Below are positions 1-9,594 of a stretch of DNA of 37,423 nucleotides, in pieces (the first letter of the stretch is position 1; each line of letters opens with the position of its first letter). Source of the stretch: Candidatus Omnitrophota bacterium (GTDB taxonomy: Bacteria; Omnitrophota; Gorgyraeia; Aquiviventales; Aquiviventaceae); contig JAHFGX010000013.1 in NCBI GenBank assembly GCA_023247215.1, positions 1 through 37,423 of the forward strand, given 5' to 3'. Below the pieces are notes generated by a model that made no database searches, was not told the DNA's origin, and was given only the letters and a program-made list of their open reading frames with translations. A program made the translations under genes and the position numbers.

Positions 1-37
1 AGCCGTCGCGCCAGCGCGGCCAACCGGAGGGTCGCGC

Positions 38-601
38 ATGACCCGGACGAAGAGTGCGCCGCGCTGGCTGGCGGCTTGGGGGGTCGGGCTGGCGGCGCTC
101 GGAATCGGAGGCACGGCCGTTGGGTTTCAACGGACCATCGCCACGCGGGTCACCAACTATGACGCGAGCCCGGTCTCGCTTCGGCAGGTCGCGATGGAGC
201 TGGTGCAAACGTACAGCGGCGAGACCCAGTTCCCGACGGCGAACTTGGACGATGGAACCGAGGCCAAGATCTATCGCTCTCGCATCCGCAACGTCAACCG
301 CCTGCACCAGCTCCTCCCCACGTACGTCCTGGAGGGCCACCTCGAGCTGCGCAACGAGGGGCGCAAACCCATCGCGGCAGTGCAGGTGACAGCCGTGTTC
401 CTGAACGCGTTCCAGGAGCGCATCGGCACGGACCAGCAATCCATGAGCCTCCAGCTGTTGCCGTACCAAACCCGGCGCCTGCACTGGTCGCGCAACATCC
501 AGCAGCCGGAGGTGTTTGAAACGGTGTTCGTGGTGACGAAGGTGCGGTTCGAGGACGGGTTGGTGTGGGTGCCGACGGAAGAATTGCTACTCTCGCCGTA
601 A
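38..601 (+). CDS. hypothetical protein with N-terminal membrane anchor/signal
   Basis: 187-aa ORF; hydrophobic N-terminus (LAAWGVGLAALGIGGTAVGF); no family recognised; tail-to-tail overlap with the next gene. Confidence 0.6.
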   Translation: MTRTKSAPRWLAAWGVGLAALGIGGTAVGFQRTIATRVTNYDASPVSLRQVAMELVQTYSGETQFPTANLDDGTEAKIYRSRIRNVNRLHQLLPTYVLEGHLELRNEGRKPIAAVQVTAVFLNAFQERIGTDQQSMSLQLLPYQTRRLHWSRNIQQPEVFETVFVVTKVRFEDGLVWVPTEELLLSP

Positions 602-1183
602 TCGGCGCGAGCCGGCGGCGGATGCCTCGGTAAGGCCCAGCTTCTTCATCCACCGGATCAGGCAATAGCGGCTGACGCTGAGCAGCTCGGCGGCCTTCAC
701 TTGATTCCATCCGGTCCGCGCCAGCGCGACCAATATCAGCTTCCGCGTCACCTGGTCGCGCGCGTCTTTCAGCGACAGGCTCCTCAACAGCAACGGGATC
801 TGCTCCTGCCGGCCGGTCACCCGCTCGATCGTCTCCAGCAGCACCTCCGCGCTGAACGGCTTGGGCAGGGCGGCATCGGCGCCCAACTGGCGATAGTAGT
901 CGGCGTGCTCGGGAACGCAATACGCGGAGACGAGAATGACCGGCAATTCCGGATGGGAGCGCTTGATGAGCGGCAGGAGATCCGTGCCCTCCCGGCCCGG
1001 CATCCGAATGTCCAGCACCACGGCGCGGTAGGGGCCGTCCGCCAGCAGCGGCAAGACTTGGCGGCTGTCCGAGCAGGTCGTCACCGCCATCCCTCGCGGG
1101 CTGAAGAGGGCGCGGTACGCGTTGAGCGCCTGCTCGTCATCATCGACAATCAGCAGGCGGGGAGGCTCTGGCGTGGCGGTCAT
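587..1183 (-). CDS. response regulator: REC domain plus C-terminal Fis-type HTH, no AAA+ domain
   Basis: LLIVDDDEQALNAYRALF...VVLDIRMPG...LPKPFS receiver motifs; RTGWNQVKAAELLSVSRYCLIRWMKKLGL Fis-like HTH; ATG at 1183. Confidence 0.85.
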   Translation of the reverse strand: MTATPEPPRLLIVDDDEQALNAYRALFSPRGMAVTTCSDSRQVLPLLADGPYRAVVLDIRMPGREGTDLLPLIKRSHPELPVILVSAYCVPEHADYYRQLGADAALPKPFSAEVLLETIERVTGRQEQIPLLLRSLSLKDARDQVTRKLILVALARTGWNQVKAAELLSVSRYCLIRWMKKLGLTEASAAGSRRLRRE

Positions 1184-1215
1184 CTTGCGCGGTCGCGCGA
1201 GCGTCAGACGGGGCG

Positions 1216-1941
1216 CTAAAAGCTGTAGCCGATCCCCATCGTCACTTCGCCGCCCCCGTTGATGTAGGCGGTTTCGATGTTCATCACGAGATCTTCCGAT
1301 TCGCCCAGGTACACGTCGGATCCGAAAAACGCCCCGACGCTGGCCTGGTCCTTGTACGATCCCTGGCTGATCGTCTGCCCGCCTTGGCGGATCCGGTAAT
1401 CCATGGTCACGCGCGAGAGCTTGATGCCCACGTACGGCTTCAGGCGGCCCAACGATTTCGCCACGCTGGTGGAGACCTGCCATTCCTGCCATTGGGGCTG
1501 ATTGGCGGTGCTCGTCTTCCGGCCAAGATAGCTGTATTGCAGGCTGCCGTCCCATTCGAAGCCGCTCTTGGCATGCTGCCAGAGGCGCGCTTTGAGCTGG
1601 GCGGCGGCCAGCAGGTTGGTCCCGAACGTATGGTCGGTGGATCCATCCGTCTTGCGGATGGCGGAATCGTTGATTTGCAGATAGCCGGCCCCGATCTTGC
1701 CGTAGAGGCTCAGCCAATCCGTCAGGCCGTACCCGCGGACATGCTCGATGTGATAGAGGTTGGCCTTGGCCGTCCCCGTCAGCTTGCGATTGACCAGCCC
1801 GCCGCCGAGCAGGCCGAACACCCACTGGCCTTTTTTCAGCACGCTGGCCGGGCTGCCCACCGGCTCTGCGGCGACCAGACGGCTGCCAACAAGGAAGGAG
1901 CACGCGAGCAGGCAGGAAGAGAGAACCGGCGCGGTGCGCAT
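1216..1941 (-). CDS. secreted outer-membrane beta-barrel-like protein
   Basis: signal peptide MRTAPVLSSCLLACSFLVGSRLVAA; Gly/aromatic alternating strands; C-terminal ...MGIGYSF. Confidence 0.65.
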   Translation of the reverse strand: MRTAPVLSSCLLACSFLVGSRLVAAEPVGSPASVLKKGQWVFGLLGGGLVNRKLTGTAKANLYHIEHVRGYGLTDWLSLYGKIGAGYLQINDSAIRKTDGSTDHTFGTNLLAAAQLKARLWQHAKSGFEWDGSLQYSYLGRKTSTANQPQWQEWQVSTSVAKSLGRLKPYVGIKLSRVTMDYRIRQGGQTISQGSYKDQASVGAFFGSDVYLGESEDLVMNIETAYINGGGEVTMGIGYSF

Positions 1942-2008
1942 GGGGTCTGAGGCGCATTGTACCCCGTGGCCTGCCGGCAATCAATGGGAGAATCGCGCCG
2001 GCACGGCG

Positions 2009-2026
2009 TATAATAATCACGTCATG
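2009..2026 (+). promoter_or_regulatory. putative -10 (TATAAT, 2009-2014) very close to ATG 2024; possible leaderless start
   Basis: gcgTATAATaatcacgtcATG; no Shine-Dalgarno visible. Confidence 0.4.
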
Positions 2027-2833
2027 CGACCATCTCTGATGCGATCCGCGACGATCCTACTGGTCAGCCCGGCAGCCTCTCTCCTCGCCGGCTGCATCGG
2101 CACGAACTTCAACCTCGCCACGCAGCGCCAAGAATATTCCATCACCTCCACCGCCAAGGAGGTGGAGGTCGGGCGCAAGCTGGCCGCGCAGGTGGAGCGG
2201 GAGCTGACCCTGGTCCAGGACGAGCCGATGCAGGAGCGCGTGCGGCAGATCGGCCAGCGCCTGGCGGCGGTCTGCGACCGTCGGGAGCTGGTCTATAGCT
2301 TCGCCGTGGTGAAGGACGACGAGGCCAACGCGTTCTCGCTGCCGGGCGGGTATGTCTTCGTCAACGAGGGGCTCGTGAAGCTGGCGGCCAACGATGACGA
2401 ACTCGCCGGGGTCATTGCGCATGAGATCGGGCATGTGACGGCCCGCCACGCGGTGAAGCGGTTTGAAAGCCAGCTCGGGGTGCAGCTCATCCAATTGGCG
2501 TCCCTGGCCGCCGCCCGGCAGGGCCCGGCGCCGCAGGGGGTGGGCATCACCGCCCAGTCGCTGCAGTTGGCCTATGCGAGGCAGGACGAGCTGGAGGCGG
2601 ACCAACTGGCCGTCAAATACACGAAGGCCGCCGGCTATGATCCGAACGCCATCCTGAAATTTTTGGACAAGATGCACGACGAAGACCGCAAGCGGACGCA
2701 CTACATGCCTGGAGGGGTGGTACGCCCGAACTACGCGATGACGCACCCATTCGTGCCGGAACGCCGCCGCGCCGTCAAAGAAGCGCTCTTCGGCGTCGCG
2801 GATTACATGGACTACCTCAACAGCCCGCAGTAA
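2024..2833 (+). CDS. M48 family metalloprotease, lipoprotein
   Basis: lipobox SLLAGC; HEIGH zinc motif; ELEADQLAVKY downstream Glu. Confidence 0.9.
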   Translation: MRPSLMRSATILLVSPAASLLAGCIGTNFNLATQRQEYSITSTAKEVEVGRKLAAQVERELTLVQDEPMQERVRQIGQRLAAVCDRRELVYSFAVVKDDEANAFSLPGGYVFVNEGLVKLAANDDELAGVIAHEIGHVTARHAVKRFESQLGVQLIQLASLAAARQGPAPQGVGITAQSLQLAYARQDELEADQLAVKYTKAAGYDPNAILKFLDKMHDEDRKRTHYMPGGVVRPNYAMTHPFVPERRRAVKEALFGVADYMDYLNSPQ

Positions 2834-2836
2834 CGC

Positions 2837-3046
2837 TTACGCGGCGGCGGGTGGGGCCGAGGCGCCAGGCTCCATCAACTGCCCGCCGATGGCCCAGTGC
2901 GTCCGCGGCACGTCGCGGAAGACGATCCACACCTGCTCGCGCGGCACGCGGGCCACCTCGATGAACGCCTTCGTGATCGCTTCCGTCAATCGGCGCCGTT
3001 CCGGCTCCCCGCGCCCCGACAGCCACTCCACCGTGATCACCGGCAT
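2837..3046 (-). CDS. 4-oxalocrotonate tautomerase family protein
   Basis: 69 aa; N-terminal MPVITVEW with Pro1; LTEAITKAFIEV...VWIVFRDVP. Confidence 0.85.
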   Translation of the reverse strand: MPVITVEWLSGRGEPERRRLTEAITKAFIEVARVPREQVWIVFRDVPRTHWAIGGQLMEPGASAPPAAA

Positions 3047-3064
3047 GAGACGTCTCCTTCTTAC

Positions 3065-4402
3065 TTACCGAACGCCGCAGCCCGCGCGGATCGCCGGGCG
3101 CAGCTCTCCCACAAGAAACAACGACCCGGTCACCACGATCACGCCGTCCGACCCGGCCGCGTTGAGCGCATAGGTCAACGCGTCCGCCGCCTCCGGAATG
3201 ACGGTGGGGGCCGGCCCATGCGGGGCGCAGGCGTCGGCCAGGCGCTGCGGATCGCACGCCCGAGGATGCCGGCTCTTCGTGCACACCACCGAGGCGGCCC
3301 CGGCCGCCAGGACGGCTGCGACGTCCGCCACCGCCTTGTCGGCGGAGAGGCCCATCAGCACGTGCAGGGGGCGCTCCGGCCACCACGCGGCGAGGGCCGC
3401 GCGAAGGGCCTGAGCCGCCGGCACGTTATGGGCGCCGTCCAGCACCACGACCGGGCGGCGCTGCACGACCTCCAGCCGGCCCGGCCATGAGACGCTGGCG
3501 AGGCCGGCCTGGATCGCCGCATGCGGCACGCCGGCTTCAGACAACGCCTCCACCGCCGCCACGGCCACGGCGGCGTTGTCCGCCTGGTGGCCGCCGATCA
3601 GCGGCAGCCACAGCTCCCGGTACGCCCCGCGCGTCCCGAGGAGATCCAGCGTCATCCCCTCGTCCCGATTGATGCGGCACTCGACCTGCAGCTCGCGGCC
3701 CAGCTGAAGGAGCCGGGCGCCGCGCTCGGCCGCCGCCTGCGCGATCGCCGCCGCCGCCTCGGGAGGCTGCACGCCGACCACCACCGTGCCGTGAGGTTTG
3801 ATGATCCCCGCCTTCTCGCGGGCAATCGAGGCGAGCTCCGCGCCAAGCACGTCGGTGTGATCCTGTCCGATCGGCGCGATCACGGAGACGGCCTGCTCGA
3901 CTACGTTGGTGGCGTCGAGGCGCCCGCCCAATCCGACCTCGAGCACGGCGACGCTGACGCGGGAGTCAAAGAAGTGCCGGAACGCGACTGCGGTCATCAC
4001 CTCGAAATAGGTCGGCGGATCATCCGCGAACTCCGGGGAGGCGGCGGCGTCGCGGACCGCCCGCACGGAGGAGGCGAAGTTCGCTTCGCTGATCCAGTCC
4101 TCCTCCGCGCCGGGCGTAGAGCTCACGCGGATGCGCTCCCGAACGTCTTCCAGATGAGGCGAGGTGTAGAGGCCCGTCCGCAACCCGGCCTGACGCAGCA
4201 TGGCGTAGATCATCGCGCAAATGGAGCCTTTGCCGTTGGTCCCCGCCACCAGCACCGACCGGAAGGCCGCCTCAGGGCGCCCCAGGCGCCGGCAGAGACG
4301 CTGCATGCGCTCCAACTGGATGCGCTGCATCGCCTGTGGATCGCGCCGCCGCTCGTAGTTCGTCAGGGAGTCCAGATAGGCGAGGGCGTCGGCGTAGGTC
4401 AT
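3065..4402 (-). CDS. folC: bifunctional folylpolyglutamate/dihydrofolate synthase
   Basis: MTYADALAYLDSL; VLVAGTNGKGS P-loop; FEVMTAVAF; GLGGRLDATNVV; DGAHN. Confidence 0.92.
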   Translation of the reverse strand: MTYADALAYLDSLTNYERRRDPQAMQRIQLERMQRLCRRLGRPEAAFRSVLVAGTNGKGSICAMIYAMLRQAGLRTGLYTSPHLEDVRERIRVSSTPGAEEDWISEANFASSVRAVRDAAASPEFADDPPTYFEVMTAVAFRHFFDSRVSVAVLEVGLGGRLDATNVVEQAVSVIAPIGQDHTDVLGAELASIAREKAGIIKPHGTVVVGVQPPEAAAAIAQAAAERGARLLQLGRELQVECRINRDEGMTLDLLGTRGAYRELWLPLIGGHQADNAAVAVAAVEALSEAGVPHAAIQAGLASVSWPGRLEVVQRRPVVVLDGAHNVPAAQALRAALAAWWPERPLHVLMGLSADKAVADVAAVLAAGAASVVCTKSRHPRACDPQRLADACAPHGPAPTVIPEAADALTYALNAAGSDGVIVVTGSLFLVGELRPAIRAGCGVR

Positions 4403-4409
4403 GGTAGGC

Positions 4410-4925
4410 TCAGGACGATTGCTGCCGCCGGCGCCATTCTTCGAACAGCCGGCGCACGTCGCCTTCCGACGAGCGGACCATGAGGCTGCCCACCAAGATG
4501 AGGATGGAAAACTGCCACGCCTCTTCCGGGCCGACCACCAAGCCGGTATGGATATCCTCCGCGCGGGTGAGGCGCTCGCGGTACTCCCGGATCGCGCCCT
4601 CCAGCGAGCCATTCCGCAGGTCCAGCGACGAGAGCTCGTGCCGGTAGCGCAGCGACGGAAACCGGATGCCGCGCACCAGCAAAAAGTTCAGCACCGCGTC
4701 TTCGCTGAATTCGAACCCTTCCAGGCGGGGCGTGGGCAGGAGGAGCGAGGGCTGCTCGATCAGCACCTTGCCGCTGCGCACCACCGTGTCGCCGCGGTTC
4801 AGGCTCGATTCCGCCAGGAACACATACGGCAGCGGCGTGACCTCGAACGTGGAGAGCTCCGGCAGGCGGGCGCGGATGATCTCCGTCTGTTTCAGGGCCT
4901 TCTCCCACAACTCGTTCATATCCAT
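4410..4925 (-). CDS. conserved-looking hypothetical protein in the folate/purine operon
   Basis: 171 aa, packed between purH and folC with gaps of 17 and 7 nt; no known domain recognised. Confidence 0.75.
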   Translation of the reverse strand: MDMNELWEKALKQTEIIRARLPELSTFEVTPLPYVFLAESSLNRGDTVVRSGKVLIEQPSLLLPTPRLEGFEFSEDAVLNFLLVRGIRFPSLRYRHELSSLDLRNGSLEGAIREYRERLTRAEDIHTGLVVGPEEAWQFSILILVGSLMVRSSEGDVRRLFEEWRRRQQSS

Positions 4926-4942
4926 CTCAGGGTGTGCCGGTG

Positions 4943-6478
4943 TCAGTGGCGGAAGTGGCGCAGTCCGGTCAGCACCATCGCCAGGCCGACGCGATCGGCG
5001 GCGGCGATCACTTCCGGGTCCTTCACCGAGCCGCCCGGCTGGATGATGGCGGTGATCCCGGCCTCAGCCGCCGCGTCCACATTGTCGGGAAACGGGAAAA
5101 ACCCGTCGGAGGCCAGCACAGCACCCCGGGCGCGCGAGCCGGCATTCTGCAGCGCCAGGCGCACCGCCCGCACCCGGCTGGGCTGCCCCGGTCCGATGCC
5201 GACGGTGGCGCCGCCTTTGGCCACCACGATGGCATTGGACTTCACGTGCTTGGCGGCGATCCAACCCAACGTCAGGTCGCGCCATTCCGCGTCGGTCGGG
5301 CGGCGCGTGGTCACGACGCGCGCCTGGTCCGACGACAGGGTGGCGGCGTCCGCCTCCTGGATGAGCCATCCGCCGACGATGCTGCGCCATTCCAGGGCGC
5401 GGGCCGCTTCCAGCGGGCATTCGATCAGCCGCAGCGACCGCTTGGCCAGCAAGATCGCTCGCGCCGGCGGATCAATCTTGGGGGCAAGGATGACCTCGAG
5501 AAACGTCGGCGTCATCAGGGACGCGGCCAGCGCGTCGAGCGGGCGGTTCACGCCGACGATCCCGCCGAAGGCGGACTCCGCGTCGCACGCGTGCGCCCGT
5601 TGGTACGCCTCGGCGATCGTCGAGGCGGTGGCCATCCCGCAGGGCGAGGCGTGCTTGATGATCACGCAGGCCGGCTCATCGAGATCGGACAGGCAGCGGA
5701 CGGCCGCATCCAGGTCCAACACATTGTTATAGGACAGCTCTTTGCCCTGCACCTGCACCAGGCGGGCCAGGCCGGCGGCGGGTTCCCCGGCCGGCGCGTA
5801 CCACCCCGCCTGCTGATGGGGATTTTCGCCATAGCGCAATGCCTGCCGCTGGTGGACGCTGAGTTGGATCCCCGCGCTCAGCGCGCCGGTATCAGGATTG
5901 CCGCCCAGGAAGGACGCGATCCATTGGTCGTAGCGGCTGGTCAGCTCGAAGGCGTCCCGGGCCAGGGCGGCGCTGGCGTCCTCCGGCAGCGTGCCCCGGC
6001 CGGTGCGCAGCGCCGCCAAGATGCCGGCATACTGCTCCGGGCGGCTCACCGCCGCGACGTGCGGGAAGTTCTTTGCGGCGGCGCGCAGCAGCGCCACCCC
6101 GCCGATATCAATCTGCTCCAGCGCGGCGTCCCGCGCCACCCCCGTCTGCTGGCTGACCTCGTGGAAAGGATAGAGATTGACCACCACCAGGTCAATCAGC
6201 TCGGCCGGCGAGACGCTGGTCATGTGCGCCGGATCGTCCCGCTTCGCCAGGATGCCCGCGTGGATTTTCGGATGCAGCGTCTTCACCCGGCCGTCGAGCT
6301 GCTCGCCGACGCCGGTGAACTCCTCAATCGCTTTGACCGGAATCTTCTGCCGCCGCAGCAGCGCGGCCGTGCCGCTGGAGGCGATCAGCTCCACCTTCAG
6401 CTCATGCAGTCCCTTGGCGAACGCTTCCACTCCCGTCTTATCGGAGCAGCTCAGGAGCGCCCGCTTCACAATCACCAT
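4943..6478 (-). CDS. purH: bifunctional AICAR formyltransferase / IMP cyclohydrolase
   Basis: RALLSCSDKTGVEAFAKGL; VKTLHPKIHAGILAKRD; LRYGENPHQQAGWY; KHASPCGMA; internal ATG at 6478. Confidence 0.95.
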   Translation of the reverse strand: MVIVKRALLSCSDKTGVEAFAKGLHELKVELIASSGTAALLRRQKIPVKAIEEFTGVGEQLDGRVKTLHPKIHAGILAKRDDPAHMTSVSPAELIDLVVVNLYPFHEVSQQTGVARDAALEQIDIGGVALLRAAAKNFPHVAAVSRPEQYAGILAALRTGRGTLPEDASAALARDAFELTSRYDQWIASFLGGNPDTGALSAGIQLSVHQRQALRYGENPHQQAGWYAPAGEPAAGLARLVQVQGKELSYNNVLDLDAAVRCLSDLDEPACVIIKHASPCGMATASTIAEAYQRAHACDAESAFGGIVGVNRPLDALAASLMTPTFLEVILAPKIDPPARAILLAKRSLRLIECPLEAARALEWRSIVGGWLIQEADAATLSSDQARVVTTRRPTDAEWRDLTLGWIAAKHVKSNAIVVAKGGATVGIGPGQPSRVRAVRLALQNAGSRARGAVLASDGFFPFPDNVDAAAEAGITAIIQPGGSVKDPEVIAAADRVGLAMVLTGLRHFRH

Positions 6479-6482
6479 CGGT

Positions 6483-7397
6483 TCATGCTCCCTCCTCCGC
6501 CACCGGCCCAAAGACATAGCGCGCCGGCAGGTCCAGCTCCCGCCGGACGATGGTTCGAAACGCGCGGTGCAGCTTCCCGGCCCAAGGGCCGGGCCGGCCG
6601 CCGCCGATCCGCCGGCCGTCAATCACCGTCACCGGCAGCAGCTCCTTCAGCGTGCTGCAGACAAACGCCTCCTCGGCGTTGTAGAGATCGTGGCGCGTCA
6701 GCGGCGTCTCGCGGTAGCGCAGCCCGACGGCCGACGCGGCCTCAGTCAGCGCCCCCCAGGTGACCCCGGCCAGCAATCCCAGCCAGCACGGAGGGGCCGC
6801 GAACTCGCCGCGCGCCACTATCCCGAAATTGCTGGCGGTGCTTTCCGTCACGTAGCCGAGCGCGTCCATGAACAACGCTTCCTCCACCTGGCGCAGCTGA
6901 GCGTCCATGACCGCCATGACGCTGCCCAACCGCGCGGAATACTTGGCCTGGGGCGAAATCTGGGCGCTGGGGAACTTTCTCGTCGGCACCACCGCCACCC
7001 GGATGCCGCGGCGATACCACGCCGCGGGCGGCCATTGCGCCGGTTGGACGACGATGCTGGGCTGGGCCGTGCGCCACCCGGACGACGCATCCGCGCTCAC
7101 CGGGATCAGCGCCACCCGGACGACCGCTTCGGGAATGCCGGAGCCGCGCAGCACCTGCACCAGGCGGTCCCGCAGCTGCTCGCGCTCCAGCGACAATCGC
7201 AAACCCAAATACTGCGCCGTGCCGGCCAGCCGGTCCAGGTGCTGATCCAGGCGGAAGATCCGCCCCTGATAGGCGCGCATCGTTTCAAATCCCCCGCTCG
7301 AGGAGAGCGTATCCGGCAGCGCCCACTGCTCCGGCACGCGCAGCGCGGCCGGCGGCCGGCGGCGCGCTGCGACGGCTCGCGTGCGGACGCGCGGCAT
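6483..7397 (-). CDS. pabC: class IV aminotransferase, probable aminodeoxychorismate lyase
   Basis: GGFETMRAYQGRIFRLDQHLDRL; YVTESTASNFGIV; AEEAFVCSTLKELLPVTVIDGR; follows pabB with a 2-nt gap. Confidence 0.85.
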   Translation of the reverse strand: MPRVRTRAVAARRRPPAALRVPEQWALPDTLSSSGGFETMRAYQGRIFRLDQHLDRLAGTAQYLGLRLSLEREQLRDRLVQVLRGSGIPEAVVRVALIPVSADASSGWRTAQPSIVVQPAQWPPAAWYRRGIRVAVVPTRKFPSAQISPQAKYSARLGSVMAVMDAQLRQVEEALFMDALGYVTESTASNFGIVARGEFAAPPCWLGLLAGVTWGALTEAASAVGLRYRETPLTRHDLYNAEEAFVCSTLKELLPVTVIDGRRIGGGRPGPWAGKLHRAFRTIVRRELDLPARYVFGPVAEEGA

Positions 7398-7399
7398 GA

Positions 7400-8893
7400 T
7401 CACGCTCCTGCCAGCGCGGTTGACGGTGCTTCGGCAGCGACGGAGAGCGCGCGCACCAGCGCGCGCCCTTTGGCCAAGGTTTCCTCGTATTCCCGGTCCG
7501 GCTCGGAGTCCGCCACGATCCCGGCCCCGGCATGAAACCACGCCTGGCCGTCCTGCAGCAGCAGGGTCCGGATGAGGATGTTGAGCGACACGGAGCCGTC
7601 GAAACCCAGCAGCCCCAGCGAGCCGGTGTACGGTCCGCGGGCGACCGGCTCCAATTCCCGGATGAGCTCCATGCACCGCACCTTGGGGCAGCCGGTGATC
7701 GTCCCGCCGGGAAAGAGCGCGCGGAGCACATCCACCGCATCCACGCCGGGGCGCAGCGCTCCCTGGACATTGGAGACGATGTGCATCACGTGCGAATAGT
7801 GCTCCAGCGTCATAAGCTGATTGACCTCCACCGACCCGTAGCGGCAGATCCGCCCCAGGTCGTTGCGGGCCAGATCCACCAGCATCAGATGCTCCGCCCG
7901 CTCCTTGTCGCTCAACAGCAATTCCACTCCCTGGTGCACGTCGTCGGCCGGCGTGGCCCCGCGGGGCCGCGTGCCGGCGATGGGCCGGGTGGCCACGCGG
8001 CCCGCCCGCGCCTCCACTAAGCGCTCCGGCGAGCAGCTCACGATGGCGTACTCCGGCGAGATGAGCAGGCAGGCGAACGGCGACGGGTTGACGCGGCGCA
8101 ACGCCAGGTAGAGCGGCAGCGGCGAGGCCTGGCAGCGCCCCGCAAACCGCTGCGAGAGATTCGCCTGAAAGATGTCGCCGGAGGCGATGAACGTTTTCGC
8201 GCGGCGCACCATCGCCTCAAACTCCGAACGGCTCAGCATCGGCTCAAGTCCGCCGGCCTCCGTCGGCGCCACCGGCCTGGAGGCGGCGCGAGGCTCGAGG
8301 CTGAGTCCGAACGCGCAGGGCTCCGCGAGCTCCAGGCAAGCCTCGGCCTGCCGCCGAGCGGCGTCCTTCGACGCCCCCATGCCCAGGCACCAGCTCTGCC
8401 CGCGCGCATGGTCCACAAGGACCATCGCGCTCATGCCGTACAAAACCAGGTCCGGAATCCGCCCGAAGGCCGGCTTCGGGCTGGGCAGGCGTTCGATCCA
8501 GCGGTTGAGCTCATACCCGAACAGGCCGAGGAGCCCTGGCGCGCACGGCAGCTCCTCCATCGACGCGGTGAACCGGTAGCGGCGCAAGAGCTGCCGCACG
8601 GCGCCCAGCGGATCATCCCCGGCGCGCACCACGTCGCATTTCGCCGGCGCGTCCACCCCGTCCAAGGAGGAGGCGATCAGCCACGGACGCCAGGCCAGCA
8701 GCGACCAGCGGCCGGTGTCCGGATGCGGCTGCGCGCTGTCCAGCCAGATCAGGTGCGGCTCGACCGGCGCGAGTCGTCTCGCCAAGGCGTCCAAGGCGAC
8801 GGCGGACGGCAGGCGGCGCGCCCATAGGCCGGGCGTGCCGGCGATCCAGCGCCAGGCTTCAGGAGAGGGGTGTGGCTGTCGTAGGTTGCTCAT
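7400..8893 (-). CDS. pabB: aminodeoxychorismate synthase component I
   Basis: FQANLSQRFAG; PSPFACLLISPEYAIVSCSPERLVEARAG; PIAGTRPRG; GTITGCPKVRCMELIRELEPVARGPYTGSLG. Confidence 0.93.
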   Translation of the reverse strand: MSNLRQPHPSPEAWRWIAGTPGLWARRLPSAVALDALARRLAPVEPHLIWLDSAQPHPDTGRWSLLAWRPWLIASSLDGVDAPAKCDVVRAGDDPLGAVRQLLRRYRFTASMEELPCAPGLLGLFGYELNRWIERLPSPKPAFGRIPDLVLYGMSAMVLVDHARGQSWCLGMGASKDAARRQAEACLELAEPCAFGLSLEPRAASRPVAPTEAGGLEPMLSRSEFEAMVRRAKTFIASGDIFQANLSQRFAGRCQASPLPLYLALRRVNPSPFACLLISPEYAIVSCSPERLVEARAGRVATRPIAGTRPRGATPADDVHQGVELLLSDKERAEHLMLVDLARNDLGRICRYGSVEVNQLMTLEHYSHVMHIVSNVQGALRPGVDAVDVLRALFPGGTITGCPKVRCMELIRELEPVARGPYTGSLGLLGFDGSVSLNILIRTLLLQDGQAWFHAGAGIVADSEPDREYEETLAKGRALVRALSVAAEAPSTALAGA

Positions 8894-8907
8894 GGAGAGA
8901 GAAAAAT

Positions 8908-8937
8908 ATTGTAACACAGACGATCGGAGGTGAGCAA
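8908..8937 (-). promoter_or_regulatory. putative promoter of the pabB operon (TTGCTC -18- TACAAT)
   Basis: minus strand TTGCTC (8932-8937), 18-nt spacer, TACAAT (8908-8913); ATG 14 nt downstream of the -10. Confidence 0.45.
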
Positions 8938-8959
8938 CGCGCCTCCGACGGTGGGGGCG

Positions 8960-9538
8960 TTACAACTTCAAGAGGAGGCGCTTGATCTTCAGCAAGCGCA
9001 CATGCTCGTTCAGGGCCGCCAGCTCCTGATCCAACCGCTTGGCCTCGGCCAGGAGCTCGCCCAGCTCTCCCTCCAGGCGGGCGCGCTCGGCGGGAGTCCA
9101 CTGCGGGGTATTCGGGCCTTCCTTGAGCGACTTCCGAAGCTGGCTGATGGAGCGGCCCACGCTGGCGCGCTGGCCCCGCTTGGCCTTGCGCTCCTCCACC
9201 GCCATCGCAAAGGTCAGCTCGACCCGCTGCACCTCGGGCTGGATGATCAGTTTGATTCGCTGGATATCCTGGCGGGCCTTGGCGCTGGCATCATCCAGGT
9301 CTTTCCGGAGCTGGGCGATCTGCCGCTCGATTTGGCTGCGCTTCAGCGCCAGGTTGCGTTCCACGAGCCCGATCCGGTTGGCGAGCTCATCGTGCTTTTC
9401 CAGCGACCACGAGAACGCCGGATCAATCTCCAGCACTTCTTGCCGGAGGCGTTCCGGGTTCGGCGGCGGCCCGCAGCCGGAGAGGCCGAGCGCGCACGAC
9501 ACAACGAGGCTCCACCGCAGGAGGGAGGATGACATCAC
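8960..9538 (-). CDS. lipoprotein with long coiled-coil
   Basis: lipobox LGLSGC; heptad-rich, charged helical sequence. Confidence 0.65.
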   Translation of the reverse strand: MMSSSLLRWSLVVSCALGLSGCGPPPNPERLRQEVLEIDPAFSWSLEKHDELANRIGLVERNLALKRSQIERQIAQLRKDLDDASAKARQDIQRIKLIIQPEVQRVELTFAMAVEERKAKRGQRASVGRSISQLRKSLKEGPNTPQWTPAERARLEGELGELLAEAKRLDQELAALNEHVRLLKIKRLLLKL

Positions 9539-9594
9539 GGGATATCAGGCGCTTCCCCGCTCCGGCGCGCGCCGGCACGGGAGAGACGCGCCAA

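Noticed and set aside
587-2020. 477-aa ORF suggesting a long N-terminal extension of the response regulator
   Set aside because: The extension is an out-of-frame read of the OMP-like gene. The ATG at 1183 fits the REC domain start.
4934-6763. 609-aa plus-strand ORF opposite purH
   Set aside because: Shadow ORF typical of high-GC DNA. The minus strand encodes unmistakable PurH; the plus translation is Arg/Gly/His-rich with no motifs.
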